NCBI GenBank assembly: GCA_039707655.1
Contig: CM077665.1
Location: 288,490,205 to 288,554,204, forward strand
Direction of reading: 5' to 3'
DNA length: 64,000 nucleotides
Source of the DNA: Elymus sibiricus
Lineage: Eukaryota > Streptophyta > Magnoliopsida > Poales > Poaceae
Shown here: positions 32,757 to 44,200 of the stretch, in pieces
Layout of the letters: each line of letters opens with the position of its first letter
Numbering within the stretch: position 1 is the stretch's first letter
Position numbers and translations under genes: made by a program
The notes under the pieces: model-generated
What the model was told of the DNA's origin: nothing
The model's input: the letters and a program-made list of their open reading frames with translations, nothing else
Database searches by the model: none

Positions 32757-33650
32757 GCGCTTCACGACTACGCGCCTCAAGATCCCGAAGGCGTCGGACG
32801 AGGCTATCATCACCGCATTCACCGACGGCGTCACGGACCTCAAGATGAAAAAGGAGCTCCCCATGAACGACGAACTGTGCTCGGCCCTGGAGATGTTCAA
32901 TCTGGCGAACAGGTGCGCCAAGGCTGAAGAGGGCCGCCTGTCACTCCGCGGGCCTCCGTCGACAGAGCCAGAGGAAAAGAAGACCAAGGCCAAGGAGGCG
33001 AAGCGCAAGGCCCCAACGGTACTTGCGGCCGAGCCTGAGGCGAAGCGCAACCGTGGTGAGGAACACCCCGCAGGAGGAAGACCGACCTGCATCTTCCATG
33101 GCACCAACAACCATGACACCGCCGACTGCCAGGAGCTCAGGCTGGTCCGCACCGAACACTTCGGCCGGCGCCTTGGGCGCGCTGACCGCGGCTTCCAACG
33201 AGGCGGAGGCCGCGGTGAAGGCCGTTGGGACAACCGGGAACCACATCAAGGGTGGCACGATCAGCATCAGGAGGACCGCTGGCGCGATCTGCCTCGGGAG
33301 GACCGCTGGCGCGATGACCCACCGGAGGGGTCACGCCGTGGCCAGCCTCGTGAGGTCCGTCCTCGTGAAGCCGGCCTACCACCACTACCTCCACCACCCA
33401 GAAGGAAGGAAGAGGACAGGCAGGATGATGGGGCAGGGGGCTTCCAGGAGGTCAGGGCGGTAGCCTGTATCCTGGGCGGCGCCCAGGCCCCAGCATCAAA
33501 CCGCGTCTTCAAGCAGTTCGCGCGGGAGGTGAACGCGGCTCTCCCAAAGCCTGAGGCCATGCGTCCCCTCAAGTGGTCCCAGACTACAATCACCTTCGAC
33601 TCGAGGGATCAGCTCAGGTTCTCGGCCACGGCCGGCAAACTCCCCATGCT
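32757..33650 (+). pseudogene. Element D gag, C-terminal part
   Basis: Gag resumes after E as RFTTTRLKIPK and stays open through a lysine/glutamate linker, the knuckle-like segment (CIFHG at 33088 to TADC ending 33129), and a long arginine/glycine/aspartate-rich tail with three DRWRD repeats (about 33280-33320). Most of it is in one 497-codon frame running into the protease. It is the best preserved gag part in the window. Confidence 0.85.
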
Positions 33651-34229
33651 GTGCACTCCGACCATTAGCAACGTCCTCGTCACCAAGACCCTCATCAACA
33701 GTTGGGCGGGGCTCAACGTCCTCTCCATTGAGACCTTCGAGACGCTCCAAGTACGGTACGACAACTCATGCCGACCAAGCCCTTCTCGGGAGTCACAGAC
33801 AGGTCCACCGTCCCTATCGGACAAGTACGCCTGCCTGTCACCTTCGGCGGACGACAGAACTACCACACCGAGGTCATCGTCTTCGACGTCGCGCATATCC
33901 ACCTCCCGTACAACGCCATCCTCGGGTACCCAGCCCTCGCCAAGTTCATGGCGGCGACTCACCACGGCTACAACGTCCTCAAAATGCCAGGGAGTGGAGG
34001 CGTCATCACCGTCGCCTGCGATGAGAAGGATGCCGTATGCTCCCTCGAGCGGGCTTACCGCGCTGCAGCGGCCGAGCGCTCGGACGACGAGGAGGAAGCC
34101 CCGCCTCGAGAGGACACACGCAAGAAGAAGAAGCCGCTCACCCCCGTGGAGCGCCGGGGGGCTGTGACCTCCAAGGGAGGAGCCTCGAGCTCTGCACCCA
34201 GGGGCGGGGCACCACCCTCCATCGCATAG
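33651..34229 (+). pseudogene. Element D aspartic protease, active site altered and frameshifted
   Basis: The protease begins in the gag frame, then shifts frame at about 33750-33770; the second half is open at 33768-34229 and ends PPSIA then TAG. The second half holds YNAILGYPALAKF and the MPG segment. The active-site position, DGG in C (1240), reads N-S-W here (Asn codon 33697-33699), so the catalytic Asp is lost. Both defects make it inactive. Confidence 0.8.
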
Positions 34230-34299
34230 GAAAGTGCGCTCGGTGCCCCCCTTGGGTCGGGCTCGGGGGCTTCCATCCAGGAGGCCCCCGGCTTGACCG

Positions 34300-34752
34300 G
34301 TGAGACAAGGGAGGCACAACCTGAAGGCGCGTCCTGACGCGCGACTGCCCAAGCCAGGAGCACGGCGCGTGGCGCCGAGCTCGCAAGAGTCCGTCGTCAG
34401 AGCGATCGAGGAACTTCAGGAAGCGCAGGCCATGCCAGGCGGAGACTGCCCAGCACCACCAATCGCAGCCGCCATCATCGGCATGATCGATCAGCCGCGC
34501 ATCTGCGTCAACACGGTCACGATCAACAGGGCCGCGTCCCAGGGCCCCTTCTGGCCAACGCGTGCCAATCATGGATGGGTCTACCCGCACAACTACGTCC
34601 GCATGCCCTTCGGCCTGGCGAACGCAGGCGTCACGTTCCAGCGCCTTGCCCGACCCATGCTCGTACCTTGCCTGGCGAGGCGCGGTGAGGAGTTGGAGGA
34701 GATGCTCGGACCAAGCGAAGGTCCCAAGCCCCGGGAGACGACGGGCCCATGA
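34300..34752 (+). pseudogene. Element D reverse transcriptase remnant
   Basis: An open frame with IEELQEAQ, then NYVRMPFGLANA and VTFQRLARPM (about 34590-34664), then GEELEEMLG and a TGA at 34750-34752. As in C, the sequence leaves RT right after the FQRL motif, before the catalytic YxDD. The frame is intact but lacks all catalytic residues. Confidence 0.78.
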
Positions 34753-35189
34753 GGGTCGAGCTCGTGGAGGTGTAAGATCAGGCTACGACGGCAACTTCGA
34801 CTCTTCAGCGGCATGGCCGCCAGGTGACTTTTTGTTGGCCGTTGCCAAGTAACTTTTTGGTTTACTCCATTTGAGGGCACCCATCGGGTCGCATCATCCT
34901 CGGGCGATCAGGGCACACCCCTGCAGCCGCCTCATTTACGCATATTTCAATAGTTTGTCATGCATATGATTTGTCTCCTAACGCTTTACCTTGCCTGCAC
35001 GGCTCATTGTCGGCGTGGATGTCGCCCCGAGGCGCCTCGGAACTGGATGGCAATGCCCTGGAGCCTCAGGGACTTGCATCGTTGGGCAGTCGGCCCCCGC
35101 TCGGGGCCTCCGACTGCGGCATGGCATCTCAGCATGGAGTCTCGGGAGGCCCCAGGGCCTCCTGAGGCAGCAGCCGGCAGGACAGAATG
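34753..35189 (+). other. Element D intergenic region before the repeat arrays
   Basis: Non-coding; shares with C (2400-2560) a motif reading AACTTTTTGGTTT then GAGGGCGCCCATCGGG. No gene seen. Confidence 0.5.
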
Positions 35190-35620
35190 GGGGTCGCTCG
35201 AGCATCAAAGGGGGCTCCTGAGCAACGTGCCTCAGGAGCCTTACCGGTCATATAGCCAATCGCCCCCTTGATGTCGTCCTTGGTGATCCGGTCGGCATCA
35301 AGGGTGTTGAGGCCTCGCCTCGTAGTTGCGTCCTTGGTGATCTGGTCGTACACTACGGTGGTAGGGAAATGTGTGGGACTGGGACCTGCCGACGTAGAGC
35401 CGCTTCAGTGTCAAGGGGGGCTCCTGAGCAATGCGCCTCAGGAGCCTTACCGGTCATATAGCCACTCGCCCCCTTGATGTCGTCCTTGGTGATCCGGTCG
35501 GCATCAAGGGTGTCGAGGCCTCGCCTCGTAGTTGCGTCCTTGGTGATCCGGTCGTACACTACGGTGGTAGGGAAATGTGCGGGACTGGGACCTGCACACA
35601 CAGAGCACCGGAAAGGGCCC
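35190..35620 (+). repeat. ~206-base tandem repeat, two units (D)
   Basis: GGGGCTCCTGAGCAA-CCTCAGGAGCCTTACCGG recurs at about 35210 and 35416, each followed by GATGTCGTCCTTGGTGATCC and GTACACTACGGTGG. C has no matching subtype. Confidence 0.8.
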
Positions 35621-35889
35621 CCAAACCGTCCCACAAACAAGGAGGAAAGGTCTCAGGTGGGATCGTGGGTTATCTGGACAACCCGGCCACGCCTCGGAGA
35701 TCTCAAGACGGAATCTGCAGGATCTCAAGACAAGAAGACTCAGGCGCAAACCGCCTTAGAGGTACGGACCTCGCGAGGCCAAAGCGCCCTCGCGAGCTCC
35801 CAGATACACCTCCCAGTTCTGCCGTGCAAGCCACACACACGAACTCATTGGGCTGTACACGCCCGGAGCCCCCCGAGGACACTGAGGGG

Positions 35890-36060
35890 TTCCTTCCCAC
35901 GCAATGTGGAAGCCACAACTCCGTGCTGGCGGTCAACACGGCCCTCCAATGGCTATGCCCACGCAAGGTGGAAGCCACAGCTCCGTGCTGGCGGTCAACA
36001 CGATCCACCAATGACTATGCCCACGCAATATGGAAGCCCTTCGCTCCGTGCTGGGGATAA
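35890..36060 (+). repeat. ~64-base tandem repeat, three units (D)
   Basis: CCCACGCAA-RTGGAAGCC then CTCCGTGCTGG, three copies, ending GGGATAAACAACTGAG as in C at 3362. Confidence 0.8.
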
Positions 36061-36269
36061 ACAACTGAGGGCGCCCCAGCGGCTGCATCCAACCTCAGGA
36101 AGGACCCTCGCAGCCCCGTCTCGCTGCGTTCCCCTGGGATGTACGCGTGAGGGGGCTACACGGGGGCTACTACCGGGCCAAGCCTGGTACACGCCACCTT
36201 CCCAGGTCCGCCAAACCTGGTTTTCACGCGCCCAGCTCAGGAGAAGCCAACAAGGAAAGGTATGGGAGC

Positions 36270-37010
36270 CGCTCGTACATCGAGGGGGACTCCTGAGCAT
36301 CGCGACTCAGGAGCCTAACTCACCACGTAGCCCCTCACCCCTTGGAACCATCCTCGGTGATCCGGACGGCCCAACGGCGGCTGAGGTATGCATGGGGCCG
36401 GGCCCTGCCGACGCAGAGCTCAGAAGCGCTCAAACCCCTAAGGAGAACGCCGGAGCTCGTACGTCAAGGGGGACTCCTGAGCATCGCGACTCAGGAGCCT
36501 CACTGGCCCCGTAGCCCCTCACCCCTTTGAACCGTCCTTGGTGATCCGGTCGGCCCAACAGCGGCTGAGGTATGCGCGGGGCCGGGCCCTATCGACGCAG
36601 AGCTCAGAAGTGCTCAAACCCCTAAGGAGAACGCCGGAGCTCGTACGTCAAGGGGGACTCCTGAGCATCGCGACTCAGGAGCCTCACTGGCCCCATAGCC
36701 CCTCACCCCTTGGAACCGTCCTTGGTGATCCGGTCGGCCCAACGGCGGCTGAGGTATGCGCAGGGCCGGGCCCTGCCGATGTAGAGCGCAAGGTGTTCAA
36801 AATTTCCAAGTTAACCCGATCTTCACCATGTTCCCTTCATGAGGGCTGCTCATACGTCAAGGGGGGCTCCTGAGCATCGCGAGTCAGGAGCCTCACAGGC
36901 CCCGTAGCCCCTCACCCCTTGGAACCATCCTTGGTGATCCGGTCGGCCCAACAGCGGCTGAGGTATACGTGGGGCCGGGCCCTGCCGACGCAGAGCATCA
37001 CAGCAAGCAA
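36270..37010 (+). repeat. ~183-209-base tandem repeat, four units (D)
   Basis: Units start CGTACRTCRAGGGGG-CTCCTGAGCATCGCGA (about 36277, 36461, 36644, 36853) and end GGGCCCTGCCGACGCAGAG. Two matching units occur in C (3560-3912). Confidence 0.85.
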
Positions 37011-37145
37011 GAAGGAAACAAGGCAAAGAGAGCAATCACACAGTTCAACAATTATTACAAGCATTAAAAGTTTTTGCGAACACAAACGAGTTTAACGCCT
37101 CCATTGGCATGATGGACATTGCAGGAAAGGAACGAGGGAAAGGAA

Positions 37146-39754
37146 TCAGGAGGAGCCGCCGCCACCGCTCGTCCCGCCCGCGGGGGACTCGTCGTCGACA
37201 TCGCTGGGGTCGTCTTCTTCACCACTAAACCCTGCAGCTTCAGGAGGCGGAGGAACGGTGATGCGGGTGAACTTCTTCACCAGCGCCTCCACGGTGCCCT
37301 TCACCGCCGCCGCATCACCGGCGCGGTCCTCGGGGGCGACCGGGCGGATCACGGAGTCGAAGTCAAACCCCGGCTCACGCTGATGAAGATGGCTGAAGAC
37401 GCGCGTCGCAGCCTCAGAAAAGAGGTTGCGGCACTCGCTCTCCAAGATTCCCTCCACCTTGACAACGGCGCCCTCCAGCGCCTCGATGAGCTTCGAAGCG
37501 AGCCCCGCGAAGCCGCTCTCTAGAGCCGCCAGGGGCTCCGCAAACCCATCCCGGCAGAGGTAGTGGAGCGCTTGGCGAAGCTTGAGCTCGACAGAGGAGA
37601 AGGCGCTGAGCTCCGCGGCCTTTGTCTCCTCAGCCGCGGCGAGAGCCCTCTCCCTGGTGTCAAGCAGGGCCTTCCCCGAGGGGACTTCCTTCTCCTGCGC
37701 GTCCAGGCGCTCCCGCTCCGCGGCCTGGCGGGTCGCCGCCAGGGATAGCTCGGAGTCCCGACCGGCAAGCATGGCCTCACGGGTCTTGAGGGCTTCCTCC
37801 TGCTGACGCAACTGCTCCGCGAGCTCAGACTTCTCCTCCTAGAGAGCCTTCAGGCGGGCTTCCACCTCTTCGCGGCGCCTGACGGTGGACGCCGCGCCGG
37901 CCAGTGCCCCCTCACGTGCTACCCTGGCAGACGCGGCCTCCTTCTCGCTCTTCACCACGGTGGCCTCGGCCTGGCCCCAGACCGCCACGACAGAGACGTC
38001 GGCCCAGAGCCACCCGGAAAGGAGTCCTAGGCGCCCACTCGCGAGGCGCTCGTCGGTACCCGCGAGGGCGTCCTGGACCTGGCCCAGGGCGGTGAAGGCC
38101 CCGTCCAGGACGTCGAGGCCGCGCGACGAAGGCACCAAGGCCTCCTTTGGAGGAGTCACCTGCGCGGTCGCAGACGATGTCCCCCGAGAGACAACATCAC
38201 AAGGAGCAAGAGGCTCCGAAGGCTGCGCAGCGACCACTGACAAGACGGATGCAGATGGATCGATGGGCGGCCGGCCCTCTGGGGCTGGTCCCCCGGACAG
38301 CGGCACCGGCGCGCCCTCAAGGGCAGGAGCATTGGGGGCTCAGGGGGCTCCGCGGTGGTGACCATGAGGGCTGCCTCGCGAGCCTCCACCCCCTCGCCCG
38401 CAGGAGCCACGTCGGGCGACGGCGGCGCAGCAGGAGCGGGCGGTGCGTCGGAAGGCGCCTTCGGCTTGACGCCCGCCTTCTTCTTCCTCATCTTCAGCAC
38501 GGCGGCGTTCCTAGTCACCAAGCAAAGGAAAATCATCAATACACTATCTACCGGCAGGCGACCAAGGCCGAGCCGGGTTACTCACTCTTCGACATCGACC
38601 CATTTCCTCTTCCGCTCCTCCCCGGCGACGACGGGGGCGCCCTCGCCTTTCTCGGTGAGGGCACCGCCTCACCGGGGAACAAGGGCACTGTCCGCAAGGA
38701 CAGCCGCTGGAGGGATCACCATCACCCCGGCCTCGCCCACCGTGCCTGCGAGCTGCGATCCGGGAGGGGGCGAGGCCGGCGCTTCAACCGCCTCGCCAAC
38801 AGATGCAGGGCACACCGAAGGAGGCCCCGCTCCGCGCTTCTTGGTGGTCGACACGCAGGCAGACCGTGTGGCGCGAGGAGCCGGTCCTAGCCCCCTGAGC
38901 ACCTTGGCGGGACGTGGGGAGCCCGCAGTAGAAACTTCACCGACATCGTCGTCGTCCTCAAGGTCGCGCAGGAGCATGCTCTGCGACGGGGGAGACGCGC
39001 CTGCCAGATCGTCGTCGGCTGTCTTCTCATAATCCTCCCCGCCCGTGGTGTCGCCGGAGGACACCATCACCGGGAAACCAAGGCCCTCAGCTGGGGGAGC
39101 CCCAGTTCATTGAAGACGCTCCAAGACGGTCCCGGCCCGGGCGTCGTAAAGCTTCGCGGAGCTTCATGCGGAGGTCTTCTCCGGCAGCCCCTTCGGCAGA
39201 CCCAACCGGGGGTTGGTGTCTTTGAGATCCATGAGGATCCAGCGGTGCCTGATGTTCTCCACCTTCTTCCCGGCCTTTAAGAGCATGTTGCCGCTCTGGA
39301 CCGCGACGAAGGAGACGCACGCCGACCGTTGAGCGCTGTCATGCACGCGCAAGCTGAAGAAGTGGCGGAAGAGGGCCACCGAAGGCTTCACGCCCACGAA
39401 ATCCTCGCAGTAGAAGGCAAAGACAGACAAGAGCAGGATGGAGTTGGGCTGGAGATGAAGGGCTTGAATCCCGTAGTGGTTGAGGATGGCGGTGAAGAAC
39501 GCGGAGAAGGGCGGGACGAGCCCGGCGAAGACGCTATGGAGAAAGAAAGGGTAGACCACCCTGGACGAGGGCCGCTTCTCTGAGGAGCCGCCCCATATCA
39601 AGGTGCGCCCCTACTCATTGGTCTCATCCGCCCTCGACGGGAGCATCGGGACGAGGTCCTCATCCTTAGCGATGGCGGACCCCGAGAGCGCCGGTGAGAT
39701 GGCAGCGGAGGCTGAGCTCTGGGCCTCTGGCTTCTGTTTGCCAGCGGGAGCCAT
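37146..39754 (-). pseudogene. Element D antisense ORF (aORF)
   Basis: ATG at 39754-39752 opens MAPAGK; a TAG follows near NE (about 39612), then the Transposase_28-like domain is open at 39601-39164 with FFLHSVFAGL, LHLQPNS, AFYCEDFVGV and HFFSLR. Compared with C, about 100-130 residues (from after PEK(T/I) to the acidic region) are missing near 39110-39170. The acidic linker (39070-38669), the conserved 76-base intron (38510-38585), a KKKAG basic patch and an alanine/glutamate-rich coiled coil follow, with a TAG near 37840. The end is GGGGSS then TGA/stop at 37146. It lies between the tandem repeats and the 3' LTR. Confidence 0.82.
38510..38585 (-). other. 76-base intron in the D aORF
   Basis: Minus-strand donor GA|GTGAGTAAC and acceptor GACTAG|GAAC at the same site as in C and of equal length. 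Confidence 0.8.
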
Positions 39755-40045
39755 CGGGAAGTTCGCGGGCTGGAGCGGCGAGGAGGAGGATGGAGCGACG
39801 CCGGATCTAGAGAGGCCTCTGTTAGGGCCGGGGATCTGGCAAGCAAGAGTAGGAGCGCAGAAGGGGAAAGCAATAATGGCTCGGCGCTGGAAGTCAGGCT
39901 CTTGTCGACTCGGGCGGCGACCAAAGGGACGAAGGACGCCCGACATCAACCGCACGACGCGCGCCAGTCCTGGCCCGCAGGCGTTTGGGGCCCGCGGCGC
40001 TTCGGGCCGCCCCCGAGGCTTCGCCCAGAAGCCAGCTCGAGCGCG

Positions 40046-40064
40046 CCTTGGGCCCGGGGGCTGC
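40046..40064 (+). promoter_or_regulatory. Element D polypurine-type tract
   Basis: CTTGGGCCCGGGGGCTGC directly before the 3' LTR. Confidence 0.65.
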
Positions 40065-40974
40065 TGTCGGCGTTCTGGGAATGGGGGTACCCAGACCTGC
40101 CTGCCTGCGGCCCAGGGCATGGCCAACCTCGCCAGCCAAGCACAGCCAGATGCAGCCCAACTCAAGACAAGGCCCTCGCGAGGACCCTAGGCTCGCGAGG
40201 AGGAGCAGCATCAAGACCGACAAAGTATGGGCCTCCCCAGGTCACCTCCGGAGCGGTGGAGATCTCTATGAAGGACCCGGCCTCAGGAGTCAAGGGTGAC
40301 GCAAGGACAGTCAGGCGGGCACCAGCGCGCCAGGCGGTGCAGTTTCCCCTTTGGTGCAAAGGGGGCAAGGATGTACGCGGGTTCCCAAAGCACCCCCCCA
40401 AAGGTTTCCATTCCGGTGCAACAAGACCACGACCACGAGCCCCGCAGGACGGATGTCATCGCTGAGCCCACCTCTGCATCATCGACAGCTACTTTGCAGG
40501 CGAAGACCGCCTTTGGATAGGGCGGGATGTACTCCTGTCCCCCTTCAAATTTGGCCGTTGTGGGATCCCTTCACGCCATTGCGATAAGGGAAGAGGACCC
40601 ATTCCACCGCTATATATAGAGGCTAGGCTGCACCGTAGTGCGAGGCCGGAGACCAGCCGATCCACTTAACCCACCACAAAGCCAGCGGAGGGCCAAGAAC
40701 ACCTCAGGGACGCCCTCGCGAGGCTCCTCAACCTTGTACTAGTTCATCCACCGCACTTCCATGAGAGGCAATCCACCAAAGCAGGAGTAGGGTATTACAC
40801 TTCACAGCGGCCCGAACCTCGGTAAACCACCGTGTTCATCTTCTTCCTCGTCATCGTGCGAGTTCGTCGTCTGAGCCATCGAGTAGTGAGCTAGGTAGGG
40901 TGAGGCTGCAGGGAATCTTCACACACGCCCCCATGTTCGAACCTTGAGGGTTTTGCGGAGCCCTAAATCCGACA
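40065..40974 (+). repeat. Element D 3' LTR
   Basis: 910 bases with the same ends as 26725-27621; TATA candidate at 40610-40619. Confidence 0.93.
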
Positions 40975-41155
40975 GTTAGCAAAAATTATTGCTAAGGATG
41001 AAACAGTGCGGCCAGAGAAAGGGTAGACCAAGCTGGAGCTCCCGAGTTATGAGAATTTTAGTGCTCAAGATCTTCATGCCAGCTATCTGGACCGCCTGGC
41101 TACGAGGCGCGAAATGGAAATCGGCCTTGTTAGTATGATGAAGAACAAATTTGAG
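40975..41155 (+). pseudogene. Element B aORF exon continuing after element D
   Basis: After the GTTAG duplication the B aORF frame resumes with KIIAKDE, meets a TAG at about 41024, and continues with ENFSAQDLHASYLDRL and REMEIGLVSMM. The exon ends at a GAG|GTATAC donor (GT 41156-41157). The following intron hosts LARD1. Confidence 0.72.
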
Positions 41156-41241
41156 GTATACTATTCTTTACTTGTGTATACCATATATCCTTATGTCGCC
41201 CCCAAGGGTCAGCTTATCTTTCTAAGATAAACTGGGTCTTA

Positions 41242-41246
41242 ATAAT
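41242..41246. repeat. Target site duplication of LARD1, left copy (ATAAT)
   Basis: Exact match to 53973-53977. Confidence 0.95.
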
Positions 41247-44200
41247 TGTAACAGCCCGAGACCGACGCTCCAGAAGATTCCCGTTTTATTCCATTGTCGT
41301 TGTGTGATTCGTTTGGTTGTCGCATTCATCATCGCATCATTGGCATCATCTGCATTGCATCGGCACTCCGTTGCCATCATATTTCAAAACTTGCATCCGA
41401 TCATAGTTGCCGGTTCCCTCCGTTCGTGTCGACGACCGTTTCGAGACAAACCACACAAGCACGCGCCCGCGACACCGTTTTAAAAAAATGTTTTAAAGGT
41501 GCGCGAAAAATATTCCCGGATTGGCTCGAAAGTTGGCATGCGGTCTTGTTATATTGTAGGTAGACCGCCTGCCAAATTTCGTCGCAATCGGAGGTCGTTT
41601 GATAGCTGAACGGTCGACCGTAGCGGCACCGTCATCGGTTTATTATCGGACGTTTTTGGTGTTTTAAAACTTGTCACGGGCTGCCATCCATTCCCTCTCA
41701 TCCCCACCAAGCCCCTCTGCACAGCCCATCGCAGCCCACCTAAACCTTCCCCGCGACCAGAGCCATCCGATTACGATCGAATGGCTCGAACCGCCCGAAA
41801 ACAATCAAACCCTAGCCAAAACTGCTATATATGGATGTTCCCCACGTCCAAAAATGGCCTCCCTAGCCTCCACCAACCTCTAGCCCCTCCTCCTCCTTGG
41901 ATCCGCCGCCGCCAGCCCCAGCCCGCCACATGGGGCCGCCCGAAAGCCCGGCCGCCACCGCAGCCGCCCCCTGTGGCCAACAGGAGGCCGCCACGTGGCC
42001 TCCCCGTCAGTGCCGCCGCGCCCTGCCTAGCTCCCACCACCACGGCCCGCCCGAGCCCACATCCAGCCCACTCTGGGCCGAACCGGGCCCGAGCGCGCCC
42101 GCCGCTGTCCGCGCACCAGCCCCCGGGAGCTGCCCCGAACCCTAGCGCCGCCCGAGCCCCGGCCTCGCCGGCACGCCCCGCCGCCTCACCATCGCCGGAC
42201 CCCGCCGTTGGCCAGCCCTTGCCGCCAGATCCACCCGCCACCCGCGCCGCGCCGCCGCACCGCCGCGCACCCCTCACCTGCCCGTGTCAGCCCTACTGCC
42301 GCCGCATCGTACAGCCGCCGCGCCGGCCGCAGCTGCCCATCGCCGAGCTCGCGCCGCCGCCTCGATCTGCCTCCATGGCCCCCGCCGCCCCGTGGAGCTC
42401 CGCCGGTTGCCTCCTCGCCATCACCCGCGTCGGATCCGGCGAGGCCCGGCCGGAGGAAAGTCGCCGGAGCTTCGGATCCGCCGTGCCCCACCTCGCCGGA
42501 ATCGCCCCCGTCGCCGGAGCCACCGTGGCCAGATCTGGACGGGCTCGTCCCACATCGGCCAGGTTCGCCGAACCAAACGCCCGGATCCGCCCGTCCCGGA
42601 TCCCCTCGTCCCGTTTCCTGCAGGGTATAATTTTGGCTAAGTCATTTTTCTGTCCTTGCAATTTCTTCATCATGCCATATAGAACTGCTGGTAGTTTTTA
42701 AACCGTGCGTCGGATGGAGATGAATTATATATGTAAATTGATCTACTCAACATGGTCTACATGATGATACCCTTTGTGTGTGCATTAGGTTCCATTTTCA
42801 TGCCCATATCTCTGTTGCAAAAGTGCATCATGTCGTTAGGTGCAAAACTGTTATTTTATTCAATGTTGCGCGGATGATTGCATCTCACACGTAGGTCTTT
42901 TGCATATGGTGTCTTCATGAGATATGCCCTATAATATGTCTACTTTGATGCCATGCCTCTCGTTGCTAGGTAGCACATCATTATCATGTTCATTTCTTGC
43001 TCTCAAGTTGCTACAGCGTTAAAACTGAAATCTGTTAATGATGAGTTCCGTTTTGCGAGCATCATATTAAGCAAACCATGCATCCTATGTTATTTTGCCA
43101 ATGGTATGAATTGAAGTATGGCATGTCTAGTTGCTGTTGGTGTCCTTGCCATGCTCATAAGTGATTGTTATGCTACTGTTTTTGCATTGCCTACATGCCT
43201 AGTCAATACTGCAGTTTTGGGAGATAGTTAAATTTTCACTAGGTCTGAAATTGTTATTTTGTTGCCATGTTGCCATGTGATTTGCTATTGATCTAGGAGT
43301 CTTTTGTGGTTGCCACCAAGGAGTCTTTTGTTAAGCATGTTGTTGCCCATCATGTTGTGCCAATAGTTTGTATGAATAAGTTTAGCATCATAATTAGTTC
43401 TGTTGTCCAATATGTCAATCTGTTAAAAACTGCTGCACATGTCTACTCTAATTTTCACCAAGTCTGGGAATCTGTTTTCTTCATAATGCCATGTTGTGAT
43501 GATGCTAGCCACGTTTCTATGCATAATTAGACCTCGCCGCCATGGAATGATTTGTAGTGAATCATGTCTACTACCATGCTGTTAATTTTCATGCCATAAT
43601 ATGCCCTGTAGCATATAGTTTTGCTGCTGCAAATATGCCTCCATGAAAATCTGCTATGCTAAAAACTGTGATTTTCACTAAGTCCTAATCTGCTATATTT
43701 TGTAGCCATGTTGTGAGCTTCCTACCATGTGATCCATGACTCTTTTGAGTGTGAAATGTGAAGATGAAATGAAGTGTGTGTTATATGCTACTGCCCCCTG
43801 CTTAGTTTGTGCATTTTAAAATCTTGTAGCTTGTTGTTTTCATGCGTGCAATATGCTATGTTGCTGTTTTGGACAGATTTGAACTAAAACTCGTATTGGT
43901 GATTGTGGTTGAACCGTAGCTCCGTTTTGGACATGCCATATATGAAACTTGCTTAGAATCTCAAGTAGTTTCATCATATCTGGATGCATCCATGTTTTGA
44001 AATGTTGTGGGTGTTGTTTTCTTGCATTTTGCATTCATGCCCTATCCATCTTGTGATTGTCGTATCTTTTAGGCCGTAGCTCCGTTGCAAATGTTCTTTA
44101 TATGTAAATTGACTAGAATGACGAGTAGAATTGCATTGTACATTTTATTTCCCTGTTTAATAAATATAAAACATGATTAGTTCAGATCTGGACCAATTTT

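Larger units (their letters stand above)
26725..40974 (+). mobile_element. Element D: complete Tat/Retand-like Gypsy element of the C family
   Basis: LTRs of 897 and 910 bases (TGTCGGCGTTCTGG...AATCCGACA) flank gag, protease, an RT remnant, tandem repeats and an antisense aORF. The target duplication GTTAG is perfect. A 4026-base solo LTR (E) is nested in gag; without it D is about 10.2 kb. It shares with C the loss of most of pol, so it would need RT and integrase in trans. The two LTRs differ by a small percentage plus a 13-base indel near 40125. Confidence 0.93.

Noticed and set aside
41671..42701. Proline-rich host protein gene
   Set aside because: The sequence is repeated in the second LTR 8 kb away, so it is part of the LARD LTR.
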